Assembly: GCF_014174495.1 (NCBI RefSeq)
Contig: NZ_JACJHR010000006.1
Coordinates: forward strand, 1-64,000
Direction of reading: 5' to 3'
DNA length: 64,000 nucleotides
Origin: Amycolatopsis echigonensis
GTDB taxonomy: Bacteria > Actinomycetota > Actinomycetes > Mycobacteriales > Pseudonocardiaceae
Positions 17,957 through 26,890 of the stretch are shown here, in pieces. Positions within the stretch are counted from its first letter, which is position 1. Every line of letters starts with the position of its first letter. The notes under the pieces are model-generated. The model was not told where the DNA came from. It searched no databases and saw only the letters and a program-made list of their open reading frames with translations. The position numbers and the translations under genes were made by a program.

Positions 17957-17970
17957 TAACGCAAACGTTA
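17957..17970. promoter_or_regulatory. Operator copy 2 (TAACG-N4-CGTTA)
   Basis: The second copy of the palindrome lies 14-20 nt upstream of the HxlR start, consistent with autoregulation. The N4 core differs from copy 1 (CAAA versus AGAC), so only the arms are conserved, as expected of a protein-binding site. Confidence 0.7.
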
Positions 17971-17990
17971 GGTACACTGGGGCGGTGGCC

Positions 17991-18488
17991 ATGGAGTGGG
18001 AAGAGCGGTTGCGGGACCGGGACGCCTGGGCGATCGGCGACCGGTGCTCGGTCGCGCGGACGCTGGACCTGCTGAGCACCAAGACGGTTTTCCTCGCGGT
18101 ACGCGAGTGTTTCTACGGCACGACGAGGTTCGAGGATTTCGTGACGCGCATCGGGACGTCCGCGCCGGCCGTCTCGCGGGCGCTGCGCCAGCTCGAGTCC
18201 GCGGGGATCGTCGTGCGGGTCCCGTATCGGGAACCGGGAAAACGGGTCCGGGACGAATACCGGCTCACCGAGGCCGGGGAGGACCTGCTGCCGGTGTTCC
18301 TGTCGCTGGTGCAGTGGGGCGACAAGCATCTCCAGGACGGGCGCCCTCCGCTGTCGTTCGTCGAGGCAGGCACCGGCCGCCCGGCCCGGGTCAGCGTCAC
18401 CGCCGATCCGGTGCGGGAGAAGGAATCCGGCGAAATCGAGATCCGGGCGAACCGCGGGCCGCGTGGACAGCGGTCCGGCTCAGCATGA
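17991..18488 (+). CDS. HxlR family transcriptional regulator
   Basis: A 165-residue winged-helix regulator. An HxlR signature is visible: the cysteine-containing DRCSVARTLDLLSTKTVFL at residues 16-37, then the recognition region RIGTSAPAVSRALRQLES and the wing ending DEYRLTEAGEDLLPVF. Cys20 is in the position used as a redox or electrophile sensor in several family members. The ATG at 17991 is chosen; a GTG six nt upstream is possible. No ribosome site is evident, so the mRNA may be leaderless. The basic C-terminal tail (residues 130-165) is longer than usual. It is divergent from the SDR-tautomerase operon it probably controls. Confidence 0.88.
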   Translation: MEWEERLRDRDAWAIGDRCSVARTLDLLSTKTVFLAVRECFYGTTRFEDFVTRIGTSAPAVSRALRQLESAGIVVRVPYREPGKRVRDEYRLTEAGEDLLPVFLSLVQWGDKHLQDGRPPLSFVEAGTGRPARVSVTADPVREKESGEIEIRANRGPRGQRSGSA

Positions 18489-18709
18489 GGAAGTCCGCGG
18501 TGATCGCTGTGGTGCGGCGCATGTCCGGGACGACGGGGAGAACGACGACCAGCCAGGTTGATTGCTCGCCCAATGGACGGCGCCGAACGAACTGGCCCGC
18601 GTTCCTCGGCTACTCCACCTGAGCGGATCGTGCGAGAGGAACCCAGCAGAAGGACTCCGGGAGACCACATGATCGGCTGCGCATACCGCCGGGGAGATAC
18701 CACTCGCGT

Positions 18710-19183
18710 TCATTCGTATTGGTGGCTGCGGCGCGTGGAGGGCTGGGGGAGCAGGGCGAGACGTTCGGGGGTCCAGAAGCCGTTGTCTTCGTGGACGTCG
18801 AGGGTGCCGTTCTTGCGGACCAGCCAGAGCACGTCGAGGTTGCTGAAGACGGCGTCGCCGGGGATGCGTTCCAGCAGGGCGGCGGTGAGGCGGATCAGGT
18901 CTTCCTGCTGTTCGGCGACGTGGTCGTTTTTGTCCAGCTCGAACAGTATTTGGACGGTGGGGGTGATGGCGCCCAGTTCGGAGACCGGCGGGTGCCACGG
19001 TTGCGGGCGGGCCGGGCTGACCTGCAGCCAGGTCCGGCGGGTCGTCGTGCTCCACACGAGCAGCCGTTGAGCGGTGATGGATTCTTCGAGGATCCCCAGC
19101 GACTGTCCGGCCCTGACAACCTCCTCGGCGACCTCTTCCGGGGCCAGATGGGTCGTCAGGCCCAGGCTGTAGTCGAGCGACAT
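18710..19183 (-). CDS. SitI3 family protein (immunity-like), copy 1
   Basis: A 157-residue cytoplasmic protein of the SitI3 family, named after a Myxococcus immunity protein. The start ATG at 19183 follows GGAGG by 4 nt. The C-terminal third (LDVLWLVRKNG, then FWTPERLALLPQP) is nearly identical, also at DNA level, to a second copy at 62540-63016. No toxin gene is adjacent. It is divergent from an IclR gene. Orphan immunity genes of this sort can protect against toxins of neighbours; that role is inferred from the family. Confidence 0.75.
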   Translation of the reverse strand: MSLDYSLGLTTHLAPEEVAEEVVRAGQSLGILEESITAQRLLVWSTTTRRTWLQVSPARPQPWHPPVSELGAITPTVQILFELDKNDHVAEQQEDLIRLTAALLERIPGDAVFSNLDVLWLVRKNGTLDVHEDNGFWTPERLALLPQPSTRRSHQYE

Positions 19184-19370
19184 GTGACCTCCTCGGCGGT
19201 CAAGGGAACCGAAGGACAATGGTGCCGCTCCGCACGCGCCGCTGCAGCAACGGAGTTGCGCCGCGGCGTCGCCTGGAGAAACAGCCCTTTGTGCACGGAT
19301 GGCCACCGCGAAACGATTCCGAGGCGCGGCGCGCTGGGCACTGCCGTTGACGGAGTGGGAGGATCGGGGA

Positions 19371-20153
19371 GTGCCTGGCAATCTGTCGTCACCGGGAGCG
19401 AGCGTCGCCTCGCGGGTGTTCGCTCTGCTCGGCGCGTTCGACGCCGAGCATCGGTCGTTGTCGCTGACGGCGCTGGCGGCTCGGACGGGTTTGCCGCTGC
19501 CGACGGTCCACCGCATCACGGCCGAACTCGTCGGCCTCGGTGCGCTGGAACGGCGAAACGACCGCTACGTGGTGGGCCGGCGGATGTGGGACCTCGGGCT
19601 GCTCGCGCCGGTGCAGTCCGGCTTCCGGCAGATCGCGGCGCCGTTCCTGCAGGACCTGTACGGCGCGACCGGGGCCACGGTGCACCTCGCCGAACGAGAC
19701 GGAACCCAGGTGCTCTACCTCGACCGGCTGCGGGGGAGCGCGTCGGTGCCGGTGGTCAGCCGGGTCGGCGGACGGCTTCCCTTGCACGCCACCGGCGTCG
19801 GCAAAGTACTGCTGGCGTGGGCACCCGAAGACGTGCAGCGCGAGGTCTTCGCGTCGCTGACGCGCGTTACGCGGCACACGATCGTCCAGCCCGGGCTGTT
19901 GCGGGAGCAGTTGGAGCGGATCCGCGCCGAGGGGTACGCCCAAACCGTCGAGGAGATGACGCCGGGCGCGTGTTCGGTCGCGGTGCCGATCCGGCGCGGC
20001 CCGGACGCCCCAGTGGTGGCCGCGCTCGGTCTTGTCGTGCCGGATCTGCGGCGCGGCCGGTCCCGGCTGGTCTCCGCGCTCCAGGTCACCGCAGCCGGGA
20101 TCGGGCGCAGCTTGGCGGCGAACGGGCTTTCACTGAGTGAAAGCCCGGCGTAG
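19371..20153 (+). CDS. IclR family regulator, probable PobR-type activator
   Basis: A 260-residue IclR protein starting at GTG 19371, with a GGGAGGA site upstream; the frame is open further upstream but that part is not family-like. Residues about 12-70 form the winged helix (LTALAARTGLPLPTVHRITAEL) and the rest the effector domain, with HATGVGKVLLAW and EEMTPGACSVAVPI. It lies 33 nt upstream of pobA on the same strand. Regulation of 4-hydroxybenzoate hydroxylase by an adjacent IclR protein is well known (PobR in other bacteria), so 4-hydroxybenzoate is the likely effector. Confidence 0.87.
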   Translation: MPGNLSSPGASVASRVFALLGAFDAEHRSLSLTALAARTGLPLPTVHRITAELVGLGALERRNDRYVVGRRMWDLGLLAPVQSGFRQIAAPFLQDLYGATGATVHLAERDGTQVLYLDRLRGSASVPVVSRVGGRLPLHATGVGKVLLAWAPEDVQREVFASLTRVTRHTIVQPGLLREQLERIRAEGYAQTVEEMTPGACSVAVPIRRGPDAPVVAALGLVVPDLRRGRSRLVSALQVTAAGIGRSLAANGLSLSESPA

Positions 20154-20186
20154 CCTCTCGCGGCCGGGTCGGTTCAGACTCCGGGC

Positions 20187-21362
20187 ATGCGTACTCAGGT
20201 CGCCATCGTCGGCGCCGGCCCGGCCGGTTTGCTCCTTTCGCATTTGCTCGACCGGTCCGGGATCGAATCGGTGATCGTGGAGACGCGGGAACGCGACTAC
20301 GTCGAAGCGCGGATCCGGGCGGGAATCCTCGAGCAGTCCACCACGGACCTGCTGCGCGAGGCCGGCCTCGGCGACCGGATGGGCCGCGAGGGCGAGGAGC
20401 ACCGCGGGATCTACCTGCAAGTGCCGCACGAACGCCATCACGTCGATTTCGTCGACCTGGTCGGGCGGCGCGTCACCGTCTACGGCCAGACCGAACTCAC
20501 CAAGGACCTCGGGCGCGCCAGAGCGGCGGCGGGCCAGGAAATCCGTTACGGCGTCAGGGGAACCGCCGTGCACGATCTCGATACCGACCGGCCGTACGTG
20601 ACGTTCACCGGACCGGACGGCGCGACCGAGCGTCTCGACGCCGACGTTGTCGTTGGCTGCGACGGGTCCTTCGGGCCTTGCCGCGCCGCGATTCCCGCCG
20701 CGGCGAAACAAACCTGGCAACGCACCTACCCGTACGCCTGGCTCGGGATCCTCGCCGACGTCGCGCCCTCGACCGACGAACTCATCTACGCCTGGCATCC
20801 GGACGGATTCGCGATGCATTCCATGCGCTCGCCGACCGTCAGCCGGCTCTACCTGCAGGTCCCCACCGACACGGATCTCGCTGAATGGCCGGACGACCGC
20901 ATTTGGGACGCCCTCGCCACCCGCCTCGGACACGGCCAGGACGGCTGGACGCTGACCCCCGGCCCGATCACGGACAAGAGCGTGCTGCCGATGCGCAGCT
21001 TCGTCCAGCAGCCCATGCGGCACGGCCGGCTTTTCCTGGCCGGCGACGCCGCCCACATCGTGCCCCCGACCGGCGCCAAAGGCCTCAACCTCGCGGTAGC
21101 AGACGTCGCTCTGCTCGCGCCCGCGCTGACCGCTCTGCTCAAAGACCGGAACCCGGCCCTTGCCGACGCCTACTCCGACACCGCGTTGCGCCGAGTCTGG
21201 CGTTGCACCCACTTCTCCTGGTGGATGACCACCATGCTCCACCAGTCCGGCGATCCGTTCGACCAGCAACTGCAGCTGTCCCAGCTCCGCTGGCTCGCCA
21301 CCAGCCGCGCCGGCCAGGCCGGGCTGGCCGAGAACTATGCCGGTCTGCCGATCGGACTGTGA
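20187..21362 (+). CDS. pobA: 4-Hydroxybenzoate 3-monooxygenase
   Basis: A 391-residue FAD monooxygenase converting 4-hydroxybenzoate to protocatechuate with NAD(P)H and O2. It has the FAD dinucleotide motif GAGPAG (residues 9-14), the PobA-specific RIRAGILEQ, the substrate-site stretch ELIYAWHPDGFAMHSMRS that carries the serine and arginine contacting the carboxylate, and the second FAD motif GDAAHIVPPTGAKGLN. Length matches characterised PobA (394). It is cotranscribed with, or directly downstream of, an IclR regulator. Protocatechuate ring-cleavage genes are not in the window. Confidence 0.95.
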   Translation: MRTQVAIVGAGPAGLLLSHLLDRSGIESVIVETRERDYVEARIRAGILEQSTTDLLREAGLGDRMGREGEEHRGIYLQVPHERHHVDFVDLVGRRVTVYGQTELTKDLGRARAAAGQEIRYGVRGTAVHDLDTDRPYVTFTGPDGATERLDADVVVGCDGSFGPCRAAIPAAAKQTWQRTYPYAWLGILADVAPSTDELIYAWHPDGFAMHSMRSPTVSRLYLQVPTDTDLAEWPDDRIWDALATRLGHGQDGWTLTPGPITDKSVLPMRSFVQQPMRHGRLFLAGDAAHIVPPTGAKGLNLAVADVALLAPALTALLKDRNPALADAYSDTALRRVWRCTHFSWWMTTMLHQSGDPFDQQLQLSQLRWLATSRAGQAGLAENYAGLPIGL

Positions 21363-21558
21363 CTGGACTCCCGTTCGAAGAACCAGAGTCGCGAAGCGGC
21401 GGGCGCTGAGTCGTGGAGCTCGTGCTTCTGAGCAGGTAGGTCAGGTGTACGAGCTCGTGTTCCGGTCGGCGGCGGGAACCGGTCTCGGCTGAAGTTGACT
21501 GTGCTGGTTGCGTTCTGGACGATAAGCCCGCGTGTGGCGAAGTTGAGAGCCACCACCG

Positions 21559-21720
21559 TCAGCTGCTGCTGACGGCTGCGACGATCAGGGTGGCGAGTTG
21601 TTCCGGTTCCCCGGCGCCCGTGGGCGCGGAGGGATTCGGCCAGCTGAGTCCGCCAGCCGATGAACGCCTCGGCCGCGGTGGTGCGGATCGCGTCGTCGAT
21701 GGAGTCCTCTATGGACACTG
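21559..21720 (-). pseudogene. Decayed C-terminal fragment of a TetR family regulator
   Basis: On the minus strand one frame reads SIEDSIDDAIRTTAAEAF, then GWRTQLAESLRAHG; a one-base shift near 21615 continues as GEPEQLATLIVAAVSSS and stops at 21559. This matches the C-terminal dimerisation domain of TetR proteins (AF-GW-LAESLRAHG-LATLIVAAVEGA). The DNA-binding half is absent, and the frame is broken. The rest of the gap 21363-21992 holds nothing recognisable. Confidence 0.6.
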
Positions 21721-21992
21721 CCGGCACGGGGCGGCGGCGTTGATGCCCGATGACAGACGAGTTGCCGCGGCGTTTGGTGCCCGACGCGTTGTGTGCGCTG
21801 GCGGAGCCACTGATCCCGCCCGCGAAAACGCGCCCGCAATATGGCGGTATTTCGTGAGTGGACGGTCGCATTCGTCCTGACAGGGCGGCCGGTCCGCCCT
21901 GGGGGCCGTGGGGGAGAACACCGGTTCTCCGCCACGACCCGGGGAACCATGCGCTCGAATCGGGCCGAGCCGGTCGCCGCGCGAGACGGTGA

Positions 21993-22784
21993 CTAGCGCG
22001 GCACCACTGAGAACCGCCGGAGTTCCAACGCCGGGTTCTTCGCTCGTACCTCAGCGATCCGCTCCCGTGACACCTCGCCGACCGCGACGCCGGTCTGCTC
22101 CCCGAGAGAGGTGACGACGACGCCCATCGGGTCGACGAGCATGCTGGTGCCCGACCCGGTCGGCGCGGCTTGGCCGGTCGCGGCGACGTAGAGCGTGTTC
22201 TCGATCGCGCGGGCGCGGACCAGCGTGCTCCAGTGGTATTCCTTCAGCGGCCCGGGCACCCATTCCGCCGGCAGCAGCACGACGTCCGCGCCCGCGTCCG
22301 CCAGCCGCCGGGTGACCTCGGGGAAGCGCAGGTCGTAACAGGTCTGAAGGCCGAAGCGGAGGCCGTCGACCTCGAATGTCTCCGGGTCGGCGATCTCGCC
22401 CGCGCGGACGACGTCGGACTCGCGGAAGCCGAAGGCGTCGTACAGGTGGATCTTGCGGTACACCGCCGTCACGCCGCCCGGTCCGGCTGCGACCAGCGTG
22501 TTGGAGATCCGCGAACCGTCGAGGCGCTCGTTCATGCCGCCGACGATCGTGATTCCGCGGTCGCGGGCGAGTGTGAGCAGACCCGTGACGAACGGGCCGT
22601 CGAGCGACTCGGCGGAGTCGACGAACCGCTGGTCCATCTCCGGGACGGTGAACATCGCGTATTCCGGCAGCACTATCACCCGGGCGCCGCGGTCGGCCGC
22701 GTCGCCCGCCAGTTTCGCGATCAGCGTGCGGTTGGCGGCCTTGTCCTCTCCGGGCGCGTACTGCGCCAAGGCGACGTGGGTCAT
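21993..22784 (-). CDS. Carbon-nitrogen hydrolase (nitrilase superfamily amidase)
   Basis: A 263-residue hydrolase of the nitrilase/omega-amidase superfamily, cleaving a C-N bond in an amide. The triad is Glu41 (LPEYAM), Lys111 (YRKIHLYDAF) and Cys149 (LQTCYDLRFPE). KIHLYDAFGFRESD and WVPGP are close to the deaminated-glutathione/omega-amidase branch, so a small omega-amide is a likelier substrate than a nitrile. The ATG at 22784 overlaps the stop of the MFS gene by 4 nt. It is the last gene of an aldolase-MFS-amidase operon. Confidence 0.87.
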   Translation of the reverse strand: MTHVALAQYAPGEDKAANRTLIAKLAGDAADRGARVIVLPEYAMFTVPEMDQRFVDSAESLDGPFVTGLLTLARDRGITIVGGMNERLDGSRISNTLVAAGPGGVTAVYRKIHLYDAFGFRESDVVRAGEIADPETFEVDGLRFGLQTCYDLRFPEVTRRLADAGADVVLLPAEWVPGPLKEYHWSTLVRARAIENTLYVAATGQAAPTGSGTSMLVDPMGVVVTSLGEQTGVAVGEVSRERIAEVRAKNPALELRRFSVVPR

Positions 22785-24103
22785 GCGATTTCCTTCCGGG
22801 GAGCGGCGGGCATGCGGTCGAGTTTGCCGAGCACGACCGTGTAGCAGAAGATCCCGGCGAGCAGCACTGCGCCGGTCACGAGGAAAGCGCCGGCGAACGA
22901 GCCGGTCACGTCCACGACCGCGCCGGTCACGATGGGCGCGGCGATGCCGATCATGTTGGCCACGAAGTTGACCAGCCCGCCGAGCGTTCCCGAGCAGCCT
23001 TCGGGCGCGATGACCGCGACGATGCTCGATCCGGCGGGCACCGACACCGCGAGCCCGGCGGCGCCGATCGACAGGAACACCAGCGCCGCGGCGACCGATC
23101 CGGCGTAGGCGGCGCCGGCGACCGACAGCGAGACCAGCATGCTGACGACGAGGACGATCCGCCGCGCCTTGGTCTCGTCGCCGGTGCGGGCGATCAGCCG
23201 GTCCAGCACCATCCCGCCGACGAGGAACTGCGCGAGCACCGCGACCAGCCACGGGATCATCGTGTAGAAACCGCCGGCCAGCAGCTTCACGCCGAACTGC
23301 TTTTCCAGATACCCGGGCAGCCAGGTCAGCAGCACGTAGTAGGCGTAGGTGTAGGACGCGTACCCGAGCGCGAGACCCCACGTCTTGCGGCGGCGCAGCA
23401 GGTGCCCGAGCCCGGCCAGCGAGCTCGGCGCAGGTGCGTCTTCGTCGTCCGCGCCGCCGTCTCGCAGGTAGGCGAACTCCGCGGCGGACAGCCGCCCGCG
23501 CGCCAGTGCTTGTTTCGGCGTCAGGTAAAGCAGCCACCAGACAAGGAGGTAGCCGACGCTGAGGATGCCGGTGAAGACGAACGCCGCGTGCCAGCTGTAG
23601 GCCGTGACGAGGAACGCCATCAACGGGATGCCAAGAACGTTGGAAACCTTGGCGCAGCCGTCGAAGATCGCGGTGGCCCGGCCGCGCTCGGACCGGGGGA
23701 ACCACTGGCCGATCGCCTTCCACCCCGCCGGGATGGTCGGCGCCTCGCCGAAGCCGAGCACCAGCCGGGACGCCATGAGCAGACCGAGGCCGCCGGCCGA
23801 CGCGGTCAGGAACGACGCGATCGTCCACAGCAGGGCGGCCGCGCGGTTCACCCAGCGGACGCCGATCCGGTCGATGATCGCGCCGATCGGCAGCTGCAGC
23901 ACCGCGTACGTCCAGAGGAACGCCGAGGCGACCACGCCGAGTTGGGCCGCGGTCAGGTGGAACTCGCGCATCATCTCCGGCCCGGCGATGGAGAGGTTGA
24001 CGCGGTCGACGTAGTTGACGAACGACCCGACGCCGAGCACTCCGGCGATCGCCCAGCGCGTGCGGCCCGCGGTGCGGGTCCTGGTTCGCTCCGCGGTCGT
24101 CAT
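22781..24103 (-). CDS. MFS transporter, anion:cation symporter type
   Basis: A 440-residue, 12-TM carrier starting at ATG 24103. The opening NYVDRVNLSIAGPEMMREF and the TM2-3 loop QLPIGAIIDRIGVRWV are typical of the ACS family (phthalate, glucarate, galactonate and pantothenate carriers), which import organic acids. The GEAPTIPAGWKAIGQWFP segment in TM4-5 is also ACS-specific. The gene overlaps both neighbours by 4 nt, so the three are translated as a unit. The cargo is probably a carboxylate that the aldolase and amidase then process. Confidence 0.88.
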   Translation of the reverse strand: MTTAERTRTRTAGRTRWAIAGVLGVGSFVNYVDRVNLSIAGPEMMREFHLTAAQLGVVASAFLWTYAVLQLPIGAIIDRIGVRWVNRAAALLWTIASFLTASAGGLGLLMASRLVLGFGEAPTIPAGWKAIGQWFPRSERGRATAIFDGCAKVSNVLGIPLMAFLVTAYSWHAAFVFTGILSVGYLLVWWLLYLTPKQALARGRLSAAEFAYLRDGGADDEDAPAPSSLAGLGHLLRRRKTWGLALGYASYTYAYYVLLTWLPGYLEKQFGVKLLAGGFYTMIPWLVAVLAQFLVGGMVLDRLIARTGDETKARRIVLVVSMLVSLSVAGAAYAGSVAAALVFLSIGAAGLAVSVPAGSSIVAVIAPEGCSGTLGGLVNFVANMIGIAAPIVTGAVVDVTGSFAGAFLVTGAVLLAGIFCYTVVLGKLDRMPAAPRKEIA

Positions 24104-24855
24104 CGCGCCCGCTTCGCGAGCGACGTGGTCTCCTCGAAGGCGGCGGCGAGGCCGGCGGCGAGCGCGCCGTGCTGCATGGTGAGCGCGAGCTGCCCGGCGC
24201 CGTGGGCGAGCGCGAACTCCTTCTCCTCCCGGCTCCACGCGGGCAGAACCCACGGTTTCCCGGCTGCCCGGGCGGCGTCGGCGACGCGTTTGAGATCGGC
24301 GAAATCGCCTTCCTCGCGCGTGTACGCGCCCCGCTCGCGGCGCAGGGAGAGGTCCGAAGGGCCGACGAAGACGCCGTCCACGGTGTCCAGCGCGAGGATC
24401 TCGGCGATGTCCTCGAGTGCACCGGCGTCCTCGATCATCGGCAGGCAGCGGGTGCCGCGGTCCTGCGCGGCCACCCAGTCGTCGGTGAAGCCTCGGTAGC
24501 CGGTGGTGCGGCCGCCCGCGAAACTGCGGTCGCCCAGCGGCGGGAACTTCGCGAACGCCGTCACCGCCTTCGCGTGCGCCGCGTTCTCGACGTGCGGGAT
24601 CACCACCGCGTCGGCCCCGAAGTCGAGGGCCTGCTGGATCGGGCCGCGCTCCGGGCCGAGGACCTTCGCGAGCACCTCGAGGCCGAGGCCGCGCAGGAAC
24701 GGGACGAACCGCTCGAGGTCGGCCAGGTCGAACGCGCCGTGCTCGATGTCGAGGACGGCGGCGCCGTAGCCGATTCCGCGGGCGATCTCGGCGGCCGCGA
24801 ACGACGGGTCGGAAAGCCAGACGGCGTAGCGCCGGTCGGCGGGGGCTGGGGACAT
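24100..24855 (-). CDS. HpcH/HpaI family aldolase
   Basis: A 251-residue class II (metal-dependent) pyruvate aldolase/citrate-lyase-beta-like enzyme. It carries LDIEHGAFD near the N-terminus, the metal-binding Glu in PMIEDAGALEDI and the Asp in VFVGPSDLSLR, as in HpaI and 2-keto-3-deoxy-sugar-acid aldolases. The start ATG 24855 follows AGGAGG by 8 nt; the frame upstream to 24906 contains the promoter and is not coding. It heads an operon with an organic-acid carrier and an amidase, divergent from a GntR regulator. It probably cleaves a 4-hydroxy-2-oxo acid to pyruvate and an aldehyde. Confidence 0.87.
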   Translation of the reverse strand: MSPAPADRRYAVWLSDPSFAAAEIARGIGYGAAVLDIEHGAFDLADLERFVPFLRGLGLEVLAKVLGPERGPIQQALDFGADAVVIPHVENAAHAKAVTAFAKFPPLGDRSFAGGRTTGYRGFTDDWVAAQDRGTRCLPMIEDAGALEDIAEILALDTVDGVFVGPSDLSLRRERGAYTREEGDFADLKRVADAARAAGKPWVLPAWSREEKEFALAHGAGQLALTMQHGALAAGLAAAFEETTSLAKRAR

Positions 24856-24906
24856 CGGGGAAACCTCCTGCGCGCTCGAAATCGGGAGCTCGATCGATGT
24901 GTGCAC

Positions 24907-24918
24907 CGTGTATACACG
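24907..24918. promoter_or_regulatory. GntR/FCD operator palindrome CGTGTATACACG
   Basis: A perfect 12-bp palindrome between the divergent aldolase and GntR genes. The TGTATACA core is typical of FCD-type GntR sites. It lies 54 nt upstream of the GntR start and 52 nt upstream of the aldolase start, so it can control both. Confidence 0.75.
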
Positions 24919-24971
24919 ATGGATATCCGTCGGTCCAGCGGCTAAGCTGGCCCTCGACCGAGGGGAGAGGC

Positions 24972-25625
24972 ATGACCATCAGCGCACCGTCCGGCCCGGC
25001 CCGCGAGCGCGTGTACGCCTGGCTGCGCGACGGGATCATCGCGGGCGAGCTCGAAGGCGGGCGGTTCCTGGACGAGCACTGGGTTTCGGGCGTCGTCGGG
25101 GTGTCCCGGACCCCGGTCCGCGAGGCGTTCCACCGGCTGGAAGCGGAGCGCTTCATCAGCCTGCTGCCGCGCAAGGGCGCGCAGGTCCGCACCGTCACCG
25201 CGCGCGAGCTGGAGGAGGTCTACCAGAGCCGCAGGCTGATCGAGGGGCACGCGATCGCCGAGGTCTGCGCGGCCCGGGCGGGCGCGCCCGCCGAGATGGC
25301 CGGCCTGATCGAGGAGATGAAGCGGTACGGGAAGGCGCGCGACTGGTTCGCGGTGTCCGGTCTGGACCGCTCGTTCCACCGGGCGATCGTCAACGCGGCG
25401 GGCAACACGGTGCTGACCGAGCTGTACGACACCCTGCGGTCCCGTCAGCAGCGGGTCGCGGTCCGGGCGTTGGAGGCCCGGCCGGAGCGGCTGCCGGTGA
25501 TCGACGCCGAACACCGCGCGCTGGTCGAGGCGATCGATGCGCACGACGCCGAGGAGGCGTTGAGGATCCTGAACCAGCACCTGCGCCCGGTGTCGGAGGT
25601 GGTCTCGGCGCTCGAGCGCGACTGA
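24972..25625 (+). CDS. GntR family regulator (FCD subfamily)
   Basis: A 217-residue regulator. The winged helix is at residues about 8-75, with GVSRTPVREAFHRLEAE as recognition area. The FCD effector domain follows, with DRSFHRAIVNAAGN and DAEHRALVEAIDAHDAEEA supplying the metal-binding Asp and His residues. A GGGGAGAGG site precedes the ATG. It is divergent from the aldolase-MFS-amidase operon and shares the perfect palindrome. The ligand is probably the imported carboxylate. Confidence 0.9.
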   Translation: MTISAPSGPARERVYAWLRDGIIAGELEGGRFLDEHWVSGVVGVSRTPVREAFHRLEAERFISLLPRKGAQVRTVTARELEEVYQSRRLIEGHAIAEVCAARAGAPAEMAGLIEEMKRYGKARDWFAVSGLDRSFHRAIVNAAGNTVLTELYDTLRSRQQRVAVRALEARPERLPVIDAEHRALVEAIDAHDAEEALRILNQHLRPVSEVVSALERD

Positions 25626-25752
25626 CCGGCACGCGGGACCGGCAGACGCTCACCGTCCGATATGGACGGTTGTCCCGATACGAGCTTGTGCCGTGGTGAT
25701 CTTCGCGCGGTCGATAGGGTGCCGATCGGTCGGAAAAGCTACCGTCGGACGC

Positions 25753-26817
25753 ATGACGGCAAGCATCCTTCTGCACCGCCGCGCGCTGGGGAACCAGCTC
25801 GGCGTGGCCATGCTGTTCCTGTCGGTCGGCGGGGCGCTGATCGGCGGCGGCGTGCTCCTGCTGGGCGGGCTGTGGGGCACGGTCGGCGGGATCCTGCTGA
25901 TCCTGGTGGGCGTGCCGTTCGTGCTGACCGTGCTGGTGCGGTTCCACGGCTGGCGCAGCCTCTTCTGGAAGGAAACGCTGCAGATCGGCGCGGACCGGGT
26001 CGCGGTCGTGCGCACGACGCCGGACATCCCGGACTTCGTCGTCGACTGGAGCGAGGTCAGCGCGCTTGGGCTGTACGCCGGCACCGCCTACAACACGACC
26101 GATTGCGTTCTGCTCTGCGCGCATTACCCGGACCGGCCTCCCCGGGTGGAGCGGCTGCCGCGCCGTCCCGAGATCCTGGCGGCGATCGGTGCCGCCGCCC
26201 CGCCCGGGTGGGGCAACGAACCGGTCCCGGACTGGCCGGTGCGGATCGTCCGCCCGGGAACGCCGCCGCAGGACGTGCCCGGGCCCGGGCCGTCGGCTTT
26301 CGCCGTCATGCAGCTGATGACGAAGCCGAACCGGCTCCAGATCATCGCCGGGCTGGCCCTGGCCCTGGGCATCGGCGCGCTGCCGTGGCTGCTCCTGCTC
26401 GACGGCCGCGACACGACGGCTCTGGTGATCATCGGGCTCGTGCTGTCCCCGCTGCTGCTGGTCGCGCTCTGCGGGATGTTCGCCCTGCCGACCGTCGTCG
26501 CGCAGACCTGGCTGACCCTTGATCGCGACGGCGTCGTCCACGAAGGAGTCAACGACACGACCCGGTGCGAATGGGCTCAGCTCGACCGGGCGTGGGTCGA
26601 GACCAGCCACGTCGACTCCGTCCAGGTCGGCATGCGCAGACGGGACGACGTCATGCTGCGACTGTCCCTTAAGGACGGCCGGTCGCTGAACCTGGACCTC
26701 GGCGACCAGCCAGTTCTCCTCCCGCCCTTGAAAGCCGCGTTCGAACGGTTCGGCGGCCCAGTCTGGCTCGGCGTCCGGAACAAGGGCCGCGACCGGCTCA
26801 CCGGCTTCCGCCGTTAG
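25753..26817 (+). CDS. Conserved hypothetical membrane protein
   Basis: A 354-residue protein with two membrane pairs (residues about 17-60 and 195-240) and two soluble beta-rich parts, one after each pair, resembling PH-like domains of bacterial YdbS/YdbT-type proteins (TLQIGADRVAVVRTT with DFVVDWSEVSAL; WLTLDRDGVVHEG with RCEWAQLDRAWV). The duplicated layout suggests an internal repeat. The ATG at 25753 is chosen; no ribosome site is visible and an upstream in-frame start at 25693 cannot be excluded. The function is unknown. It converges on the next gene. Confidence 0.7.
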   Translation: MTASILLHRRALGNQLGVAMLFLSVGGALIGGGVLLLGGLWGTVGGILLILVGVPFVLTVLVRFHGWRSLFWKETLQIGADRVAVVRTTPDIPDFVVDWSEVSALGLYAGTAYNTTDCVLLCAHYPDRPPRVERLPRRPEILAAIGAAAPPGWGNEPVPDWPVRIVRPGTPPQDVPGPGPSAFAVMQLMTKPNRLQIIAGLALALGIGALPWLLLLDGRDTTALVIIGLVLSPLLLVALCGMFALPTVVAQTWLTLDRDGVVHEGVNDTTRCEWAQLDRAWVETSHVDSVQVGMRRRDDVMLRLSLKDGRSLNLDLGDQPVLLPPLKAAFERFGGPVWLGVRNKGRDRLTGFRR

Positions 26818-26890
26818 CCGCTCGCGTCGGCCACGTAGCTCCGATACCGCGGGGCCGCTTCCTTCCGCTGCCGGAGAGCCCGGAGCTGCT

